Shown in pieces: positions 33,258 to 45,878 of a DNA stretch of 64,000 bases; within the stretch, counting starts at the first letter, position 1, and every line of letters begins with the position of its first letter. The position numbers and the translations under genes were made by a program. The stretch spans positions 21,321,987 through 21,385,986 of the forward strand of contig CM055094.1 in assembly GCA_029204225.1 (NCBI GenBank). The letters are read 5' to 3'. Source of the DNA: Diphasiastrum complanatum (lineage: Eukaryota > Streptophyta > Lycopodiopsida > Lycopodiales > Lycopodiaceae). The notes beneath the pieces were generated by a model, which worked only from the letters and a program-made list of their open reading frames with translations, did no database searches and was not told where the DNA came from.

Positions 33258-33990
33258 ATTCCACTCAAGCCTACATGGCAGACCCACGTGGCATACCTTA
33301 GTTGGCTTGCCACACAAGCCTATGTCAAGCCTATATGGTAGACTGCAACATACCAGCATGAACATAGTGGCATCAAGCCTATGTCATGCCTATATGACCT
33401 ACCACGCAAGCCTATGATAGGCCTACATAGCTTGCCACATGGCAAGTCCCAAGCCTGTGTGGTTTATCTCATGACATGCCTACATGGCTTGCCACATGGC
33501 AACTTGGGAGCCCCATATCTCTCTCTCTAGCTCCACTCAAGCCTACATGGCAGAGCTTGGTTGGCTTGCCACACAAGCCTATGGCAAGCCTATGTGGTAT
33601 CCTGCGACATGCTTACGTGGGAAGCATCAGAAATATGCCATGCCTATGTGGCCTGCCACGCAAGCCTATGGTTTATCTCATGACATGCCTACATGGCTTG
33701 CCACATGGCAACTTGGGAGCCCCAGCTCTCTCTCTCTAGCTCCGCTCAAGCCTACATGGCAGAGCCTGGTTTGCTTGCCGCACAAGCCTGTTGCAAGCCT
33801 ATGTGGTAGCCTGCAACATGCTTACGTGGGAAGCATCAGAAATATGCCATGCCTATGTGGCCTGCCACGTAAGCCTATGGTAGGCCTGTGTGGTTTGCCA
33901 AGTGGAAACTTTTGAGTCCACCTATGTATATATATAGATCTCTAGGTCCACTCAAGCCTACGTGGCATAGGGCCCAGTTGGCTTGATGTA
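33217..33990. repeat. CT tract and T array 5
   Basis: A short CT tract with CTAT variants (33217-33258), then a ~272-bp leading monomer and two ~209-bp monomers (starting about 33531 and 33740). It ends in a TATATA run before histone-like copy 4. This array shows the monomer period most cleanly. Confidence 0.85.
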
Positions 33991-34079
33991 CAAGGTTATG
34001 GTAGGCCTACATGGCTTGCCACATGGCAACCCTCAAGCCTGCATGATTTGCCATGTGGCATACCGCTGTCATAGGTGTT

Positions 34080-34454
34080 TCAAAACCTCATGACAAGAAG
34101 CATGTCCTTGGGCATCAGTGTCACCCTCTTGCCATGAATGGAACACAGCATCGAATCCTCAAACAATTTTGTCTGGAAGTCCTCGTATGCAATATGAAGG
34201 GCCTCCAATGTAGCCATATTCCACCTCACTGCATAGGGCAGATGCGTGATCATATCTTGTGTAACCTCCCTCACAGCCCGGTACAAGGCTGCTTTCAGGA
34301 TCACAAGTTTGGTGTACCTTTGCAAGGCCATGATGTCCCTCAACCATGGACGGCGAGGGCTTTCGCGTCTTTGCAGACGTATGGGTTCAAATGTCTGGGG
34401 ACGGGATGGTTGAACAAAATGGGTAAGCCTAGCGGTTTGCTTCGTCCGAGCCAT
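34080..34454 (-). CDS. Histone H3-fold protein, CENH3-like, copy 4 (124 residues)
   Basis: Same tail and core as copy 1, but a CGA-to-TGA change ends the protein at VMRF. It therefore stops where an H3 fold would naturally end and lacks the repeat-derived extension. Core changes include R42M, T69I and I80M/A82T in helix 2. MARTKQTAR, RW, LFEDSMLCSIH and KRVTLMPKD are intact. The TATA box is 328 bp upstream (34782-34790), with a full ACGT array. Among the six copies this is the most histone-like in length. Confidence 0.75.
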   Translation of the reverse strand: MARTKQTARLTHFVQPSRPQTFEPIRLQRRESPRRPWLRDIMALQRYTKLVILKAALYRAVREVTQDMITHLPYAVRWNMATLEALHIAYEDFQTKLFEDSMLCSIHGKRVTLMPKDMLLVMRF

Positions 34455-34781
34455 TGAGGCCGGATATCTATACCACGTGAGGACAAAGATACAGCAGAAG
34501 AGAGAGCTAAATTATCTCGCGTAATGGCGACACTGAGAACTCTAAGGGTGATATCGCTACAACGCGAGAGAGTGGCAGAGACAGGCGGAGAGAGGCAGGG
34601 GCTTGCATGATGGCGATACTGGGAAAGTCAAGCTGATATCGCTACGACGTGAGAGGGTGTAAGGAATAGGCCTGGGGATGAGGTCGCTCGCATGATGGCG
34701 ATATCACGAATGCAGGTCATATGGAAGCAATCAAACATGACAGCAAATTACACGAAAACCTATACAATCCCCAGGAATGGA

Positions 34782-35158
34782 CTTATATAGGAGAAAAAGT
34801 TGGCACGTGTGAATCCCAGCGACACGTGGCCCAGTCAGTAGCTGACGCGTGGAACCACGGGCTTGTATACGCATGTGTGAGACTACACGTCTAGATCAAC
34901 ACGTGTGGGATCCCATGTGGGGGCACGTGGTCGAATGGATCATCGACGTGTTCTTGCACGTATCGGCTCGCACGTGTGGTCACGTGGCCCAATCAGTAAC
35001 GGACGTGTGGGACCACACTTCTATATCCGCACGTGTGAAACTTGCACATGTGGCCATGTGGTCGAATGGTTTGGTGACATGTGTTCTGGCACGTGTTAGC
35101 TTGCACGTGTGGGCACGTGGCCGAATGGCAGATTGACGTGTACTGTAGCACATGTATA
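34782..35158 (-). promoter_or_regulatory. Promoter of histone-like copy 4
   Basis: Minus-strand CTATATAAG plus a dense array of CACGTG, CACGTC and CATGTG sites to about 35158, almost identical to the promoter of copy 3. Hexamer ACGTCA sites lie near 35002 and 35136 on the minus strand. Confidence 0.55.
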
Positions 35159-35700
35159 AGCAATATGCAATCAAAATGGGCTCTGATAGCCACTGAAAAG
35201 AGGAAGTTGGTACTCTATGTGGCTCAGGAACTAGTGTGCCTCCTGGTACCAATGTTCATCTCAGAGATATCGAGGCTTTCCATGGTGATGTCAATTTTGT
35301 CTTGAGTTGGGTCATCAGAACTGGAAGATGTTGTGGCAGACATGTTCTGGACTAGGCTGATGACCCTGTTGAAGGTTCGGCTCTGGTAACAGACAAGTGG
35401 AGTCTCGGCTCAATCGACTGTGGAGGGCTTCGGATCGGTCGACTTTTGATGGACTCGGCTCAATCAACTTTGTATGCAGAGTATGGACGCTGACCTCGTT
35501 CCACAGCGAATGTAGAGTATGTATGCTCGCCTCGGTCCACGGTGATTGCAGAGTATGGAGGCGCGGCTCTATGAGCAGTGTATGTAGATGGTGGATGTAT
35601 GTAGATGGTGTCCAAGGATGCGAAGGAGTAATCAAGCACGGTCGTAGCGAATGATAGATCGCCACTAAAAGATGGAGAATCGATCCTTTGAAGCTATAGC
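35159..35700 (-). pseudogene. 36-bp coding VNTR segment, copy 5
   Basis: Nearly identical to 22651-23490, but about 300 bp are deleted at 35588. The join falls between two GTATGTAGA occurrences, consistent with microhomology-mediated deletion. The frames are otherwise as in copy 3. Confidence 0.4.
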
Positions 35701-36690
35701 TTTTCAATGCTTCTGACTTCCATTTCCATGCTTGAAGAAGGAAGTGCCAGCATCAAATCTTCTCCCATCAGAGTTTGTTTGCATTTCCTAAAAAGCATGC
35801 ATGGTAGCATGGCAGTAAAGCATGATATTGTGACTTTTTGTAATGTTCTGCAACATTTGCTTACATACATAGCTACACCAAATGAGAAAATTAAGGACCT
35901 AGATTCTTAAAGACTTTTCTGAGGTTGAAGTTCTAGTTTTTCTACAAATCAACTTCCTCTGAAAGTTTCTTTTTGGTGGAAATGATGCTATTTATACCAA
36001 GTGTAGGCTAATTTGTAACGGCAAAGATGGAGTTTGCAGCTCACCATGATTATGATCATTTGCACGTAGCCTATTATAAGCAAATTGGCTGCACTTTCGT
36101 GTTATCTTAGCACATATGAATGTAGCTTGTGATATTATTGGTTCGATAGTCTAGTAGCTCTTTTTTGCACCATTTAAGGTAAGAGAAAGAGAGCACAATC
36201 TTTAACGCTTGCTTCTTGTACAACCAAATTACCTTCCAATTTTTTCAAGCCTATTTGTAGTAAAATGTCTCACATCTCTATGGAACATATGCACAAAAGT
36301 GAATCACTTTCTGCCACGAGATGATAGTTATACATTGTGCAATAGGGAATCACACTGTTGATAAGTTGGATTCACATTTACATCATGAAGCAAATAGTCT
36401 TGTAAGTTTCGTGTTTAAGTGGATCGGAAGCTCGCTCCAATTGATGTTGAGATTAATATATCATGCTATCTCTAGCCTAATAGCCACACACTAGATGTTT
36501 GGATCCAGAAAATATTCACACAAAGGGACATAGGTCTGCCACGTAGTTTTCAATCAATCAAAAGGAAGGTAGATCCTTATCTTTGGTACTGTAATAGTTA
36601 GTTCTTAGACTTATTGAGATCTTAGAAATTAAATTTTAGGGTCAGCCCAAAGTTTTTGACAAGTGCTCATCAAGTGAATGCAATTCTAGT
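35701..36690 (+). other. E block, copy 4
   Basis: Near-identical to 23486-24478, including the same 2-bp loss in the small ORF. It is cut at AATTCTAGTC (36690), where the tandem-unit gene fragment begins. Confidence 0.5.
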
Positions 36691-37025
36691 CTGACGATCC
36701 TACAATCAAGCTACAACACAAGTTCTGCCAATTTCTTATGACTGTCATGGGCCGAAGGTTTTAGCAGGATCCACAATTTTTCATCAATCCCAACAAACCG
36801 GCGCTTTACATGGAGGATACCAGGATCTATTTACGCATACAATACTTTCCTGCAGACTCCATACAAATCTTCGAAGAGATGTGCACTTCAGGCTTTATCA
36901 TCGATGCTGATAAGGCTTACACCCAGAGATCAAAAGCATTTGCTGGTCGAAGACAGATGCTGACTCGAACTTGCTCCAAGTGGCTGCGCGAGCAATATCA
37001 TAAGCATGATGCCCACTATTCCTGA
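36691..37025 (+). pseudogene. Tandem-unit gene, C-terminal fragment
   Basis: Homologous to 29966-30297 (unit 2 end). One TAG near 36763 replaces the glutamate of FEQDPQF. From 36810 it is open to the normal stop, with EDTRIYLRIQYFPADSI and FEEMCTSGFIIDAD. Confidence 0.75.
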
Positions 37026-39956
37026 ACAAAGGTTATGAAGAAAATCTTTTAGGCGCAATTTTTTGGATTGAGTACATTTAAAACATCAACATTTGTTGAT
37101 TGGAGTTTTTAAGATTGACCATTATAGTTATCTAGGGCCAATGTATATGGCACTCAACTACTAATCTATCTCTCCACTGCTTTTGAAATGTCCACTTTAG
37201 TTCATAATCTATGATCTAGATATACCTTCTTCTCGTTGTGTGTATATATATGTTCTCATCGTTGATATTTGATTTAATGTATTAAATGAACATTGAATGC
37301 TCATTAAATCAAAAGCAACAATAACTAGGTTACACATATTCTGTTCAAAAAATATTTAGACACATAATGAAAACATCATATCGACAAGAGGGAACATATC
37401 ACGGCAAAAGGACTAGACAGAAATTGTTTGATAGTGATCATCCATCCAAAGTAGGTGCACCACTTCCAAATTCTAATGTTACTCCAAGCCTTTTTGTGAG
37501 ACTACTAATATTTTTGGAAAACACATGTTCTTCATATTCCAAGCATGCTCAGCATACCTCCAAGCACATAGCAAAGTAAACCGTACATCTTCTTTCCTTG
37601 CCCTACTTGTTGGTCTTCATCTCGTATCGTAAGTACTCGACCCTTGATTGTTCCTTTGAATAAGAGCTTTTTGCTATAGTTTCAAGAGAGAAGCTTCCTG
37701 GGAAAGGGTCAACTTGGGAGTAGCTTAATAAATTGATGTCATTTCAAATCATGATATCTTTATGGTTGTCACTCAAAATAATAGTAGATTGTTTGGTAGC
37801 TTGGGGTAGCTTGATATGTAGCTAGGCAACTAAACAACAAATCACCTCTAGATGGCTTCACAAGCTTGTCTAACTCATTCTTATAATTACTACCATTGTG
37901 TCTAACTTGCCAAATGCTAGGTGTAAAAGTATTTGACAAATGCATAACTCTTTACTCTCCAAGTCTTAAGACTTACCAAGTGTTGTTTGTAGCTCATACT
38001 AGATGCTTTGAGAAGTTATATTAAGAATTGGGGGGGGGGGCGGGGGGGGGCTATCGCAAAGAATCCCATCTTGCCAAATACTAGGTGTAAAAGTGTTTGA
38101 CATATTCCTAACTCTTTACTCTCCAAGTGTTGTTTTTAGCTCATAGTACATGCTTTGAGAATAATGTTACTGGTTATATTAATTTGGGGGGATTGCAAAG
38201 AATCGAACTTGAGTGTACAAGCCCAACTCAAGTGCAGACACCAACTCACCACACATGGGAAGATCATTAAATTTTAATTTGAAGATAAACCAAAATTAAA
38301 AAAAAATGAAAGACTATTTCTCCTTAGAGGCATTGTGGTCATCATCTAGACGAGCTGTGCTTGCTTGAATCAATAGAAACAAAGAAAATAATAATAACGA
38401 GTTTTTATCCTATTAATGCACCAATAATATATAAATATAATTGAATCAAATGGGAAGATTATAATATTTATCGCTTCATTAAAACATTGATCTACTCATT
38501 TCAATGATTTCGTTCAAATTCGAATTCCAATGATTTGTGAAGTGTGAATGAATGCAATGTAACTTGCATATGTTTGGAATATAGCATAGATTCATTATAT
38601 GCTTTTTAACTATATGTTATTTAGTCGTGTAACAAGGAATAAGCATTTTTATTAACAAATTTTCAATTTGTTTTTGGAAATCCTAGATTACAACATTTTA
38701 ATATACTAACAAAAATGACTTAATTTGCATGAACAACTTTGAGTTTTGAAAATCCTAGATTACAGCTTCATTCAATCTTCAATTTTCCAAGCTCGTTCAA
38801 ACTTCAATGAAATATAATTCAATCCAAAACCCATTCTCGAATCCTAGAACGATGTATTTTAAAAACTTTTGTAATGTGAAAGAGAGATCATTGAGCTAAA
38901 ACATGACCCTGATTGCATTCGGAATTGCTTTCAAAAACTTATAAATTGTATTCATCAATGGAGATGTCTAGAGGACATGGTGTGAAAAATTGTCAACTAG
39001 TTTGGTTTTTTATTTGGCAATTTTGGAGGCCAAAATGAATCTCAAGTTCGAGTTAGTTTCATATTTGTAAATAAGGGCCTAAGTAGTGGTTTAACTACCT
39101 TTGGCAAGTAGATAAGTGGATGAGGTCGAGTTTGGACCCATTCTAATTGGCTAAATTTTGGTTCATTGCTTTCAAAAACTTATAAATTGTATTCATCAAT
39201 GGTGATGTCTAGAGGACATGGTGTGAAAAATTGTCAACTAGTTTGGTTTTTCATTTGGCAATTTTGGAGGCCAAAATGAATCTCAACTTCGAATTAGTTT
39301 CATATTTGTTATAAGGGCCTAAATAGTGGTTTAACTACCTCTGGCAAGTAGTTCAGTGGATGAGGTCGAGTTTGGACCCATTCTAATCGGCTAACTTTGG
39401 TACATTGCATCTAGACTAGATTTTCTAGGTTTTTGATAAAGTATCTAGAAGTTTCCAAATTAGGTCAACTTTGGGGCAAGTGGCCAAATGACATTTTGGA
39501 AGCCATAAAATAGTTGTACCTAAGTGGAGAAATAATCATCAAAGTTTCTTTCTTTGTGGAGACTTCATCTCTTATGTCCATCTCATGTGACTTTCTCTAT
39601 CTTGGTTTTCTATTAGTAGAATGTTGATTTTCTTGTAGATCTTGATGCCACACGAGTGAAGATTATAATATATATGATTTTGTTAAACATCGATCTACAA
39701 ACATTGCAATGATTTTTCTTCAAATTCAAATTTAACGATCTTCCCATGTGTGGTGAGTTGGTGTATGCGCTTTTGTTGGGCTTGTACACTCAAGTTCGAT
39801 TCTTTGGGATCCCTCGCCAACTGTGGTTTCAATACTTTATTTGAAAGATTCTCATTTGAAATTTGCTTGGGACCCTTCTTATCTCCATCAGATATTTTTT
39901 TCAACGTTGATGCTAGGCCATACCACAGGGAAGTAGTTCATGTGTGACTCCTCACT

Positions 39957-39959
<3 letters not shown>
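37026..39959. repeat. 3' block, copy 2
   Basis: Repeats 30298-33216 throughout: small ORF at 37367-37579, G tract 38030-38050 interrupted by one C, SINE-like pair at 38190-38300 (-) and 39715-39930 (+), and LTR-like region with the tandem duplication at 38930-39690. It carries an extra AGTCTTAAGACTTACC at about 37971, shared with copy 3 but not copy 1. Confidence 0.8.
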
Positions 39960-40034
<75 letters not shown>

Positions 40035-40599
40035 CCACTCAAGCCTACATGGCAGACCCACGTGGTATACCTTAGTTGGCTTGCCACACAAGCCTATGTC
40101 AAGCCTATATGGCAGACTGCAACATACCAGCATGAACATACTAGCATCAAGCCTATATCATGCCTATATGACCTACCACGCAAGCCTATGATAGGCCTAC
40201 ATGGCTTGCCACATGGCAAGTCCCAAGCCTGTCTGGTTTATCTCATGACATGCCTACATGGCTTGCCACATGGCAACTTGGGAGGCCCAACTCTCTCTCT
40301 CTAGCTCCACTCAAGCCTACATTGCAGAGCTTGGTTTGCTTGCCACACATGACTATGGCAAGCCTATGTGGTATACTGCGACATGCTTACCTGCGAAGCA
40401 TTAGAAATATGCCATGCCTATGTGGCCTGCCATGCAAGCCTATGGTTTATCCCATGACATGCCTACATGGCAACTTGGGAGCCCCAGCTCTCTCTCTCTA
40501 GCTCCACTCAAGCCTACATGGCAGAGCTTGGTTTGCTTGCCACACAAGCCGATGGCAAGCCTATGTGGTAGCCAATGACATGCTTACTGGGAAGAATAA
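39960..40599. repeat. CT tract and T array 6
   Basis: (CT)35 at 39961-40031, then T monomers. It ends abruptly near 40595 within a monomer and joins a leader remnant of the histone-like unit. Confidence 0.85.
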
Positions 40600-40757
40600 A
40601 AAGTATGCAGAGACAGGTGGGTAGAGGCAGGGGCTTGCATGATGGCGATACTGGGAAAGTCAGGCTGATATCACTACGACGTGAGAGGTTGCTCGCATGA
40701 TGGCGATTTCAAGAATGCAGGTCGTATGGAAGCAATCAAACATGACAGCAAATTACG
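40600..40757 (-). pseudogene. Remnant of the histone-like leader, ORF lost
   Basis: Only the 5' leader units (TGATGGCGATACTGGGAAAG ... GATATCACTACGACGTGAG) and the CATGACAGCAAATTACGC end remain. The histone-like ORF on one side and the TATA/ACGT array on the other are both deleted. Confidence 0.7.
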
Positions 40758-41535
40758 CAAAGTACTGCACTCAAAGACTTTCCAATCATGTCCTTGTCTT
40801 TCAGATTTTCATTGATGACTAAAGCTGCTCTGCAAAATAAAAATAAGATTTAGAAAAGAACAATTCACAACCATTGATGTGCTAGATAAAACAAAACACA
40901 TGAATAGTTTAAAACATAATCCTACTTGAAAGCATATAATCTTTTTTTCCGTTGACCCCCACTTGTTGAGAGCTCGTCAATACTTTCTTAAATAACTCTT
41001 TTTCGCTTATTGTTCAGTATTTTCTTCCGTAATGTGTTTACTTCTACATTTATTTGACAATATGAGGTACACAATGTTTGTACAATTAGTTTCATATTGT
41101 CAGTTTCTTGGTTGAGGTTTAATATAATATCTTGCAAACGAGAATCATCTATCGTCAAGATTTCGTTTTCTTCTTCTGTTTGCAAAAAAAAGTTTCTTTT
41201 TCTCGGTAGTCAGTAAGCAAACCATTCAACATATTTTCCAAACAATGGATTTTTTTCATTGAATAACTAATGCCATAACTTTTCAATCTTTCACAATAAC
41301 CCAATAGACTATTGTGTCCTTCACACAAAAACAGTATGAGTTGTGTGACCGATCTAAAATTTGGATGTTGCATTGAGCTTGGATCGATTGGATACAAATA
41401 TTCATCAAGCCATAGATCACAATGTTTCCTGTCTTTTGTCCTTTGGTGAGCTGGTAAGGTGGATCTTTTCAGATTTTTTCTCGACAGTGGAGCATATTCT
41501 GTGTGAAGATCAATATGGAGATGATATTTAGACAT
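40758..41535 (-). pseudogene. N segment, copy 2
   Basis: Minus strand: MSKYHLHIDLHTEYAPLSRK from 41535, one frame change near 41160-41185, then ENEILTIDDSRLQDIILNLN and the coiled-coil-like stretch. The intron with both splice sites (donor near 40926, acceptor near 40831) is preserved as in copy 1. A short stretch of the following exon ends at 40758. Relative to copy 1 most differences are single bases. Confidence 0.6.
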
Positions 41536-42420
41536 CTTAATAATCGATAGATTAATCTAGTAGAAAACCCACTTGTTATATATCTTGTAAGCTATTAAAA
41601 CTCGTCTTAATTATAAATTTTTTTTTTTTGGAAAAGTTCGAAATGACCTTGGCGCACTTTTTGATCCATCACACTCCATGTTTCTTGCTTTATATACAAA
41701 ATCAAAGCTTTGCAGTTATGAGCAAAATAAGCAAAATATTTTTTCAATAGATGTGTGTTGAAATTGCAAATTTTTGTATTGCAAAAGTTTGAGATAACCT
41801 TGCCGCTCCATTTGATCCAACACACTCCGTATTTTTTGAATTTCAAAAATTTAGATTCACGTTGACGCTCATTGTGATCCAAAATATTCAAAGTTTCTTG
41901 CCATGATTTGCAGATCGATAAGACTGTTTTTCTATGATGTGAACGCTTTAGTAGATGGAAAGAAAACTTTGATGTGCAATACGATTTGCATTTACATGAG
42001 AAGTCATGTTAGTTAATGGTAGAAAATAGAATCTTGAAGTATGGACCCCATGCGTTGCGGCTACCCAACTTCCAATTAACTACATACGTTACTAGTGAGG
42101 TCAAGTCATCGGAGTTGTGCGGGCAGACCAAAAACTCGGTCGGAGTTTTAAAATTCGACGATTTTCTCTCTCTTACATGGCATTTCTTAGACAGCCCTTT
42201 TGGGCCATGGAACTCCTCGAATGTAAACTCCATATCATTTGAGTCTGTTTCATCTGATGAAGCATGACGCTTCGCTTGTATCGATCCTTCGTCTGTGACA
42301 TAGAGTACATGGGTGTCTTTCTCGACGTAAGCTTCACTAGGTCGACCGTTTGGTGCTTTGCAGTTGGCCCTTGTGGAGAGAAAGAACTCTTTCTCTTTTG
42401 AGAAGCCGCTTGCATGGAAT
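41536..42420 (-). pseudogene. U segment, copy 3 (single, longest)
   Basis: From 42415 MQAASQKRKSSFSPQGPTAK, LTSRKTPMYSMSQTKDR, then in another frame MEFTFEEFHGPKGLSKKCHV, FKTPTEFLVCPHNSDDLTSL and GSRNAWGPYFKILFSTIN, followed by the three ERQG-type units. It carries about 100 bp (near 42215-42310) that are missing in the tandem-duplicated copy 1, so it is closer to the ancestral form. Confidence 0.45.
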
Positions 42421-42965
42421 CTATTGCAATAGGCCTAGAAGTAGAGTTGGTATTCTTGGCTGGTTCTGAGGGAGTCTCCCAAGCTTTTATCTGCTAGCAT
42501 CAAGTGGTCTCAAAATCGAGGTCAGTGGCTCAACTGCTGCAAAGTGACATCTATCAGAAGATAGCCCAATAACTGGAGGTTTGCTTGTTCTTGATATAGT
42601 CATGGAGGCAGTTGGAAGCAAACTGGGCACAGTCACAAAGGTTCTGATCGTGTAGTTTAGAATCAGCCATAATGTGGAATAGTTTCATGGGGATACGCGT
42701 GAACTTGGACCTATAGCCCTATGTATATTTCGTTAGATAGGCACACGGAACAGCTAAGGACTTATCATTTATGACCTCGATACGGTAACCATCTTTTTTT
42801 TCCCATTTGTCCACTGAGGGGTATATGTATTTGAAGTATGCTGTGGATTCAATCTTTTTGAGGGTCCTGTTGACTATGTTTGGTCCCCTAGGGAAGCCAA
42901 ATGTATTGAGGTCAGCCCCAGAAATAGGGATAGTATAAACAAAATTTTGGTTAGGAGGTAACATG
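42421..42965 (-). pseudogene. LPPNxNFVY segment, copy 3
   Basis: Near-identical to 5773-6322, with MLPPNQNFVYTIPISGADL and WEKKDGYRIEVINDKSLAV open through 42719. It keeps the reading frame across the poly-T stretch that breaks copy 1. Confidence 0.45.
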
Positions 42966-43510
42966 ACATGGAAAATCTGTCGGTGTGGTTATAGGCAATA
43001 TGCAATAGAAATGGGCTCTGATAGCCACTGAAAAGAGGAAGTTGGAACTCTATGTGGCTCAAGAACTAGTGTGCCTCCTGGTACCAAGTGTTCATCTCAG
43101 AGATATCGAGGCTTTCCATGGTGATGTCAATTATGTCTTGAGTTGGGTCATCAGAACTGGAAGATGTTGTGGCAGACAGGTTCTGGACTCGGCTGATGAC
43201 TCTGTTGAAGGTTCGGCTCTGGTAATAGACAAGTGGAGTCTCGGCTCGGTCGACTGTGGAGGGCTTCGGATCGGTCGTCTTTGGATGGACTCGGCTCAGT
43301 CAACTTTGTATGCAGAGTATGGATGCTCAGCTCAATCCACAGTGAATGCAGAGTATGGAGGCTCGGCTTGGTCCACATTGATTGTAGAGCATGGGGGCTA
43401 GGCTCTCTGAGCAGTGTATGTAGAGTATTGCTTGGCAGTGTATGGAGACTAGAAATTTGTGGAAAACTTTGGAGCGATGTTGCTCTGATAGGATGTGGAA
43501 ACGATGATTA
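42966..43510 (-). pseudogene. 36-bp coding VNTR segment, copy 6
   Basis: Two to three 12-residue units (WTKPSLHTLHSLWIEL, SIHTLHTKLTEP) on the minus strand. Same flanks as copy 1. Confidence 0.4.
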
Positions 43511-44095
43511 TTGCATGATGATTAAACTGATCTTGTATGAATGATTTGAAGAGACATATTTATGTGCATATGATTCCTTGTGGTTCAGGTTAGGTCGTAA
43601 TTTAAAAAATATTTTTCTTGATACCAGAATTGTAATTTAAAACACTTTTAATATTTTTAAAAAAAAATTAAAAACTTTTGTTCTAATAAGCAAATTTTTT
43701 TTTTTAGTTACTCTAATGGTTGTGTCCAATGATTTTATTTTGAATAGTATTATTATTTCATATAAGCTAATGTGCAATTATTAATAAAAATCAATTAACA
43801 GAATTTTAGTAGCTTGATTAATTTTCTTGCAAAATACAACATTTTTTTTAGCATTACAATATCTTTATTTGAAGCATTTTAAATATGGGTATTTTTTATA
43901 TAAAATCAAAAAAAAAATTCGTCTCCATGTCATTTCTTTTTTTTGGGATCATCGCGTTTCATTATGAACAATCTTAGTAAATTCTTCCCTAGTGCATCCT
44001 TCCAAAATTAGATGAATGGCTTTTTTGTTTGACTACACAAGCTCGCCAGAGATGTTGTCAAGTCACGCATACTTCTTTTTTTTATGCCAGCACAT
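43511..44095. other. AT-rich spacer, no gene seen
   Basis: Copy of 6866-7440 with scattered changes. No coding potential noticed. Confidence 0.65.
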
Positions 44096-44640
44096 GATTG
44101 ATTTGCTGCAAACCCTTCTGCTAAACTCCTTGCCAACTTAGGAGGCTGAAAACATCAGAGAGATTGAATGCCTCCTCCAAAACTCAAATGAAAGGCCTGG
44201 TTCTTTCAGCCTAAACATCCCTAGTTCGGTGGTTTCTGGACAAAATATGGGAAAAAGAAAGAAGTATACATGATATAAAGGAAAGGAAGGACAAGGCAGT
44301 GGTGGAAAAGAAGACTTACTGGCTAAAAGACTGAACTTTTACAGGTATTAACTAGCTCGCAGGATGACGAGGATCTGCATAGAAGAACTCTCACTAGGAA
44401 TATGGGGGATCGACTACAGCTCAGCATGCGCAAGGACAAGGCAAAGATATTTTTACATTTACGCTACTATAATAGAATGTTTGAGACCATTCATGTGAGA
44501 CACTTTTACACTCGTATTTTATTACAATCTTTGGCCTTATATACACAAGTCCTTCCATAATATTGTGTTTGCTTTCTCATACTTATCTAACATCAAAAGT
44601 GAATGGTACTTTCTGTTTGATGTTTTTTGCAATTTTGAAA
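44096..44640 (+). pseudogene. Plus-strand exon-like piece, copy 3
   Basis: The only copy in which VLTSSQDDEDL is uninterrupted (CAG at the position of the TAG in copies 1 and 2), followed by RRTLTRNMGDRLQLSMRKDK. The first stretch has lost about 50 bp near 44180. An acceptor-like TTTTACAG precedes the second stretch. Confidence 0.4.
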
Positions 44641-44940
44641 TTGAAAATCTATCTTTATGTTCTTGCTTAGCATGATGCCCAAGTTTGTTGGCAAGCAGTA
44701 GCTTCTAGTTCATCAAAAAATAGATTTTTTATCTTATTATTTTTTGGCTTTTCATTCTTAGGCTTTTGGGCTGATTGGTTGGCATACTCTTCCGTGAGGC
44801 AATCACAGTGCTATCGTAGGCTTTAGCTACTCGGATAGCATCTTTCAATATGGAGGACATTCCATTTACACTCCTTTTGGTAGTCGGCTGACAATCCATA
44901 CTATGAATTGCCACTGTGCCAATTTCCAATCAAGTGACCC
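44641..44940 (-). pseudogene. Ty3/gypsy-like gag-end fragment
   Basis: Minus strand MEIGTVAIHSMDCQPTTKRS and DAIRVAKAYDSTVIASR, homologous to 9186-8990. The protease half present in copy 1 is deleted at 44668. Confidence 0.5.
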
Positions 44941-45375
44941 TGAAGTGATTATTAGAAGCCTTTTTCAAATGGAAAAAAAATAGCATACACCTCTAAAAGG
45001 ATATGGTTGCTAGGTCTACAAAGTACTCAACAAAAATTGCTTTTTTTTTTAAGGCTTTCAATTGCCTTAACCCAAAAAAGTAAATAGGGAAAAAGCAATG
45101 GCAAACCTGAATGCAATAAAGGAACTTCCAAAATCCCTATTCAAGAGCAAAAAATCCAAAATTCCCCCCCGCCCCCCAATTAATATAACTAGTAACATTA
45201 TTCTCAAAGCATCTACAATGAGCTACAAACAACACTTGGAGAGTAAATAATCAGGAATCTGTCAAATACTCTTGCATCTAGTATTTGGAAAGTTAGACAT
45301 AATGATAGTATCATAAGAATGAATTAGAGAAGCTTGTGAAGCCATCCAGAGGTGTGTTGTTGTTTTATTATTTGC
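44941..45375 (-). repeat. Flank and inverted poly-C segment, copy 2
   Basis: Corresponds to 9190-9640. The C tract is only C7-G-C6 (45164-45177), against C21 in copy 1, showing strong length change between copies. No gene seen. Confidence 0.65.
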
Positions 45376-45878
45376 CTAGATACATATCAAGCTACCCCAA
45401 GTTACCACGGACCTATTATATGAGTTAAACACAGGTCTATATGAGGCAAGGTGTATATATTGCAAAAAGCGAAAAGGAAGGTCTCCCCTTTTATCATATT
45501 TGGACAGATGTGTACAACCGGTAATTGGGTTAAAGATAATTGTAATATTCAGAAAGTTCACCAAATTACATGTGTTGTCGTTTCCGTCTATCTCAAGGTA
45601 TTCCAGGGGATAGATCCAAAAAGGATATTCAGGAGTAACCTAATTCTTTGCTTGCTGGTTTTTTGAGTTTGTAATGCAATTTCAAGCTGAAATTTTCAGC
45701 ACACAAGGCTTGTAGGAGGGCGAGTTCCTGCATCCATCTAATGTGTGGTTTCGACACATTTTGGTGCTGATTTTTTAGATTTGATACTTGCTGTTTTTTG
45801 TGTCTTTTAGGGCACATTTAGGGTTTGAAAAAGTTTATCTTCTTGGCTGGTTTTTATGGCAAGAGATTTGAGCCCACC
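45376..45878 (-). pseudogene. Penelope-like RT fragment, copy 3, core deleted
   Basis: Retains the downstream end (YDKRGDLPFRFLQYIH, 45564-45376) and the upstream KPHIRWMQELALLQALCAEN, but the ~480 bp that hold GIPMG and YIDD in copy 1 are missing at about 45630. Confidence 0.55.
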
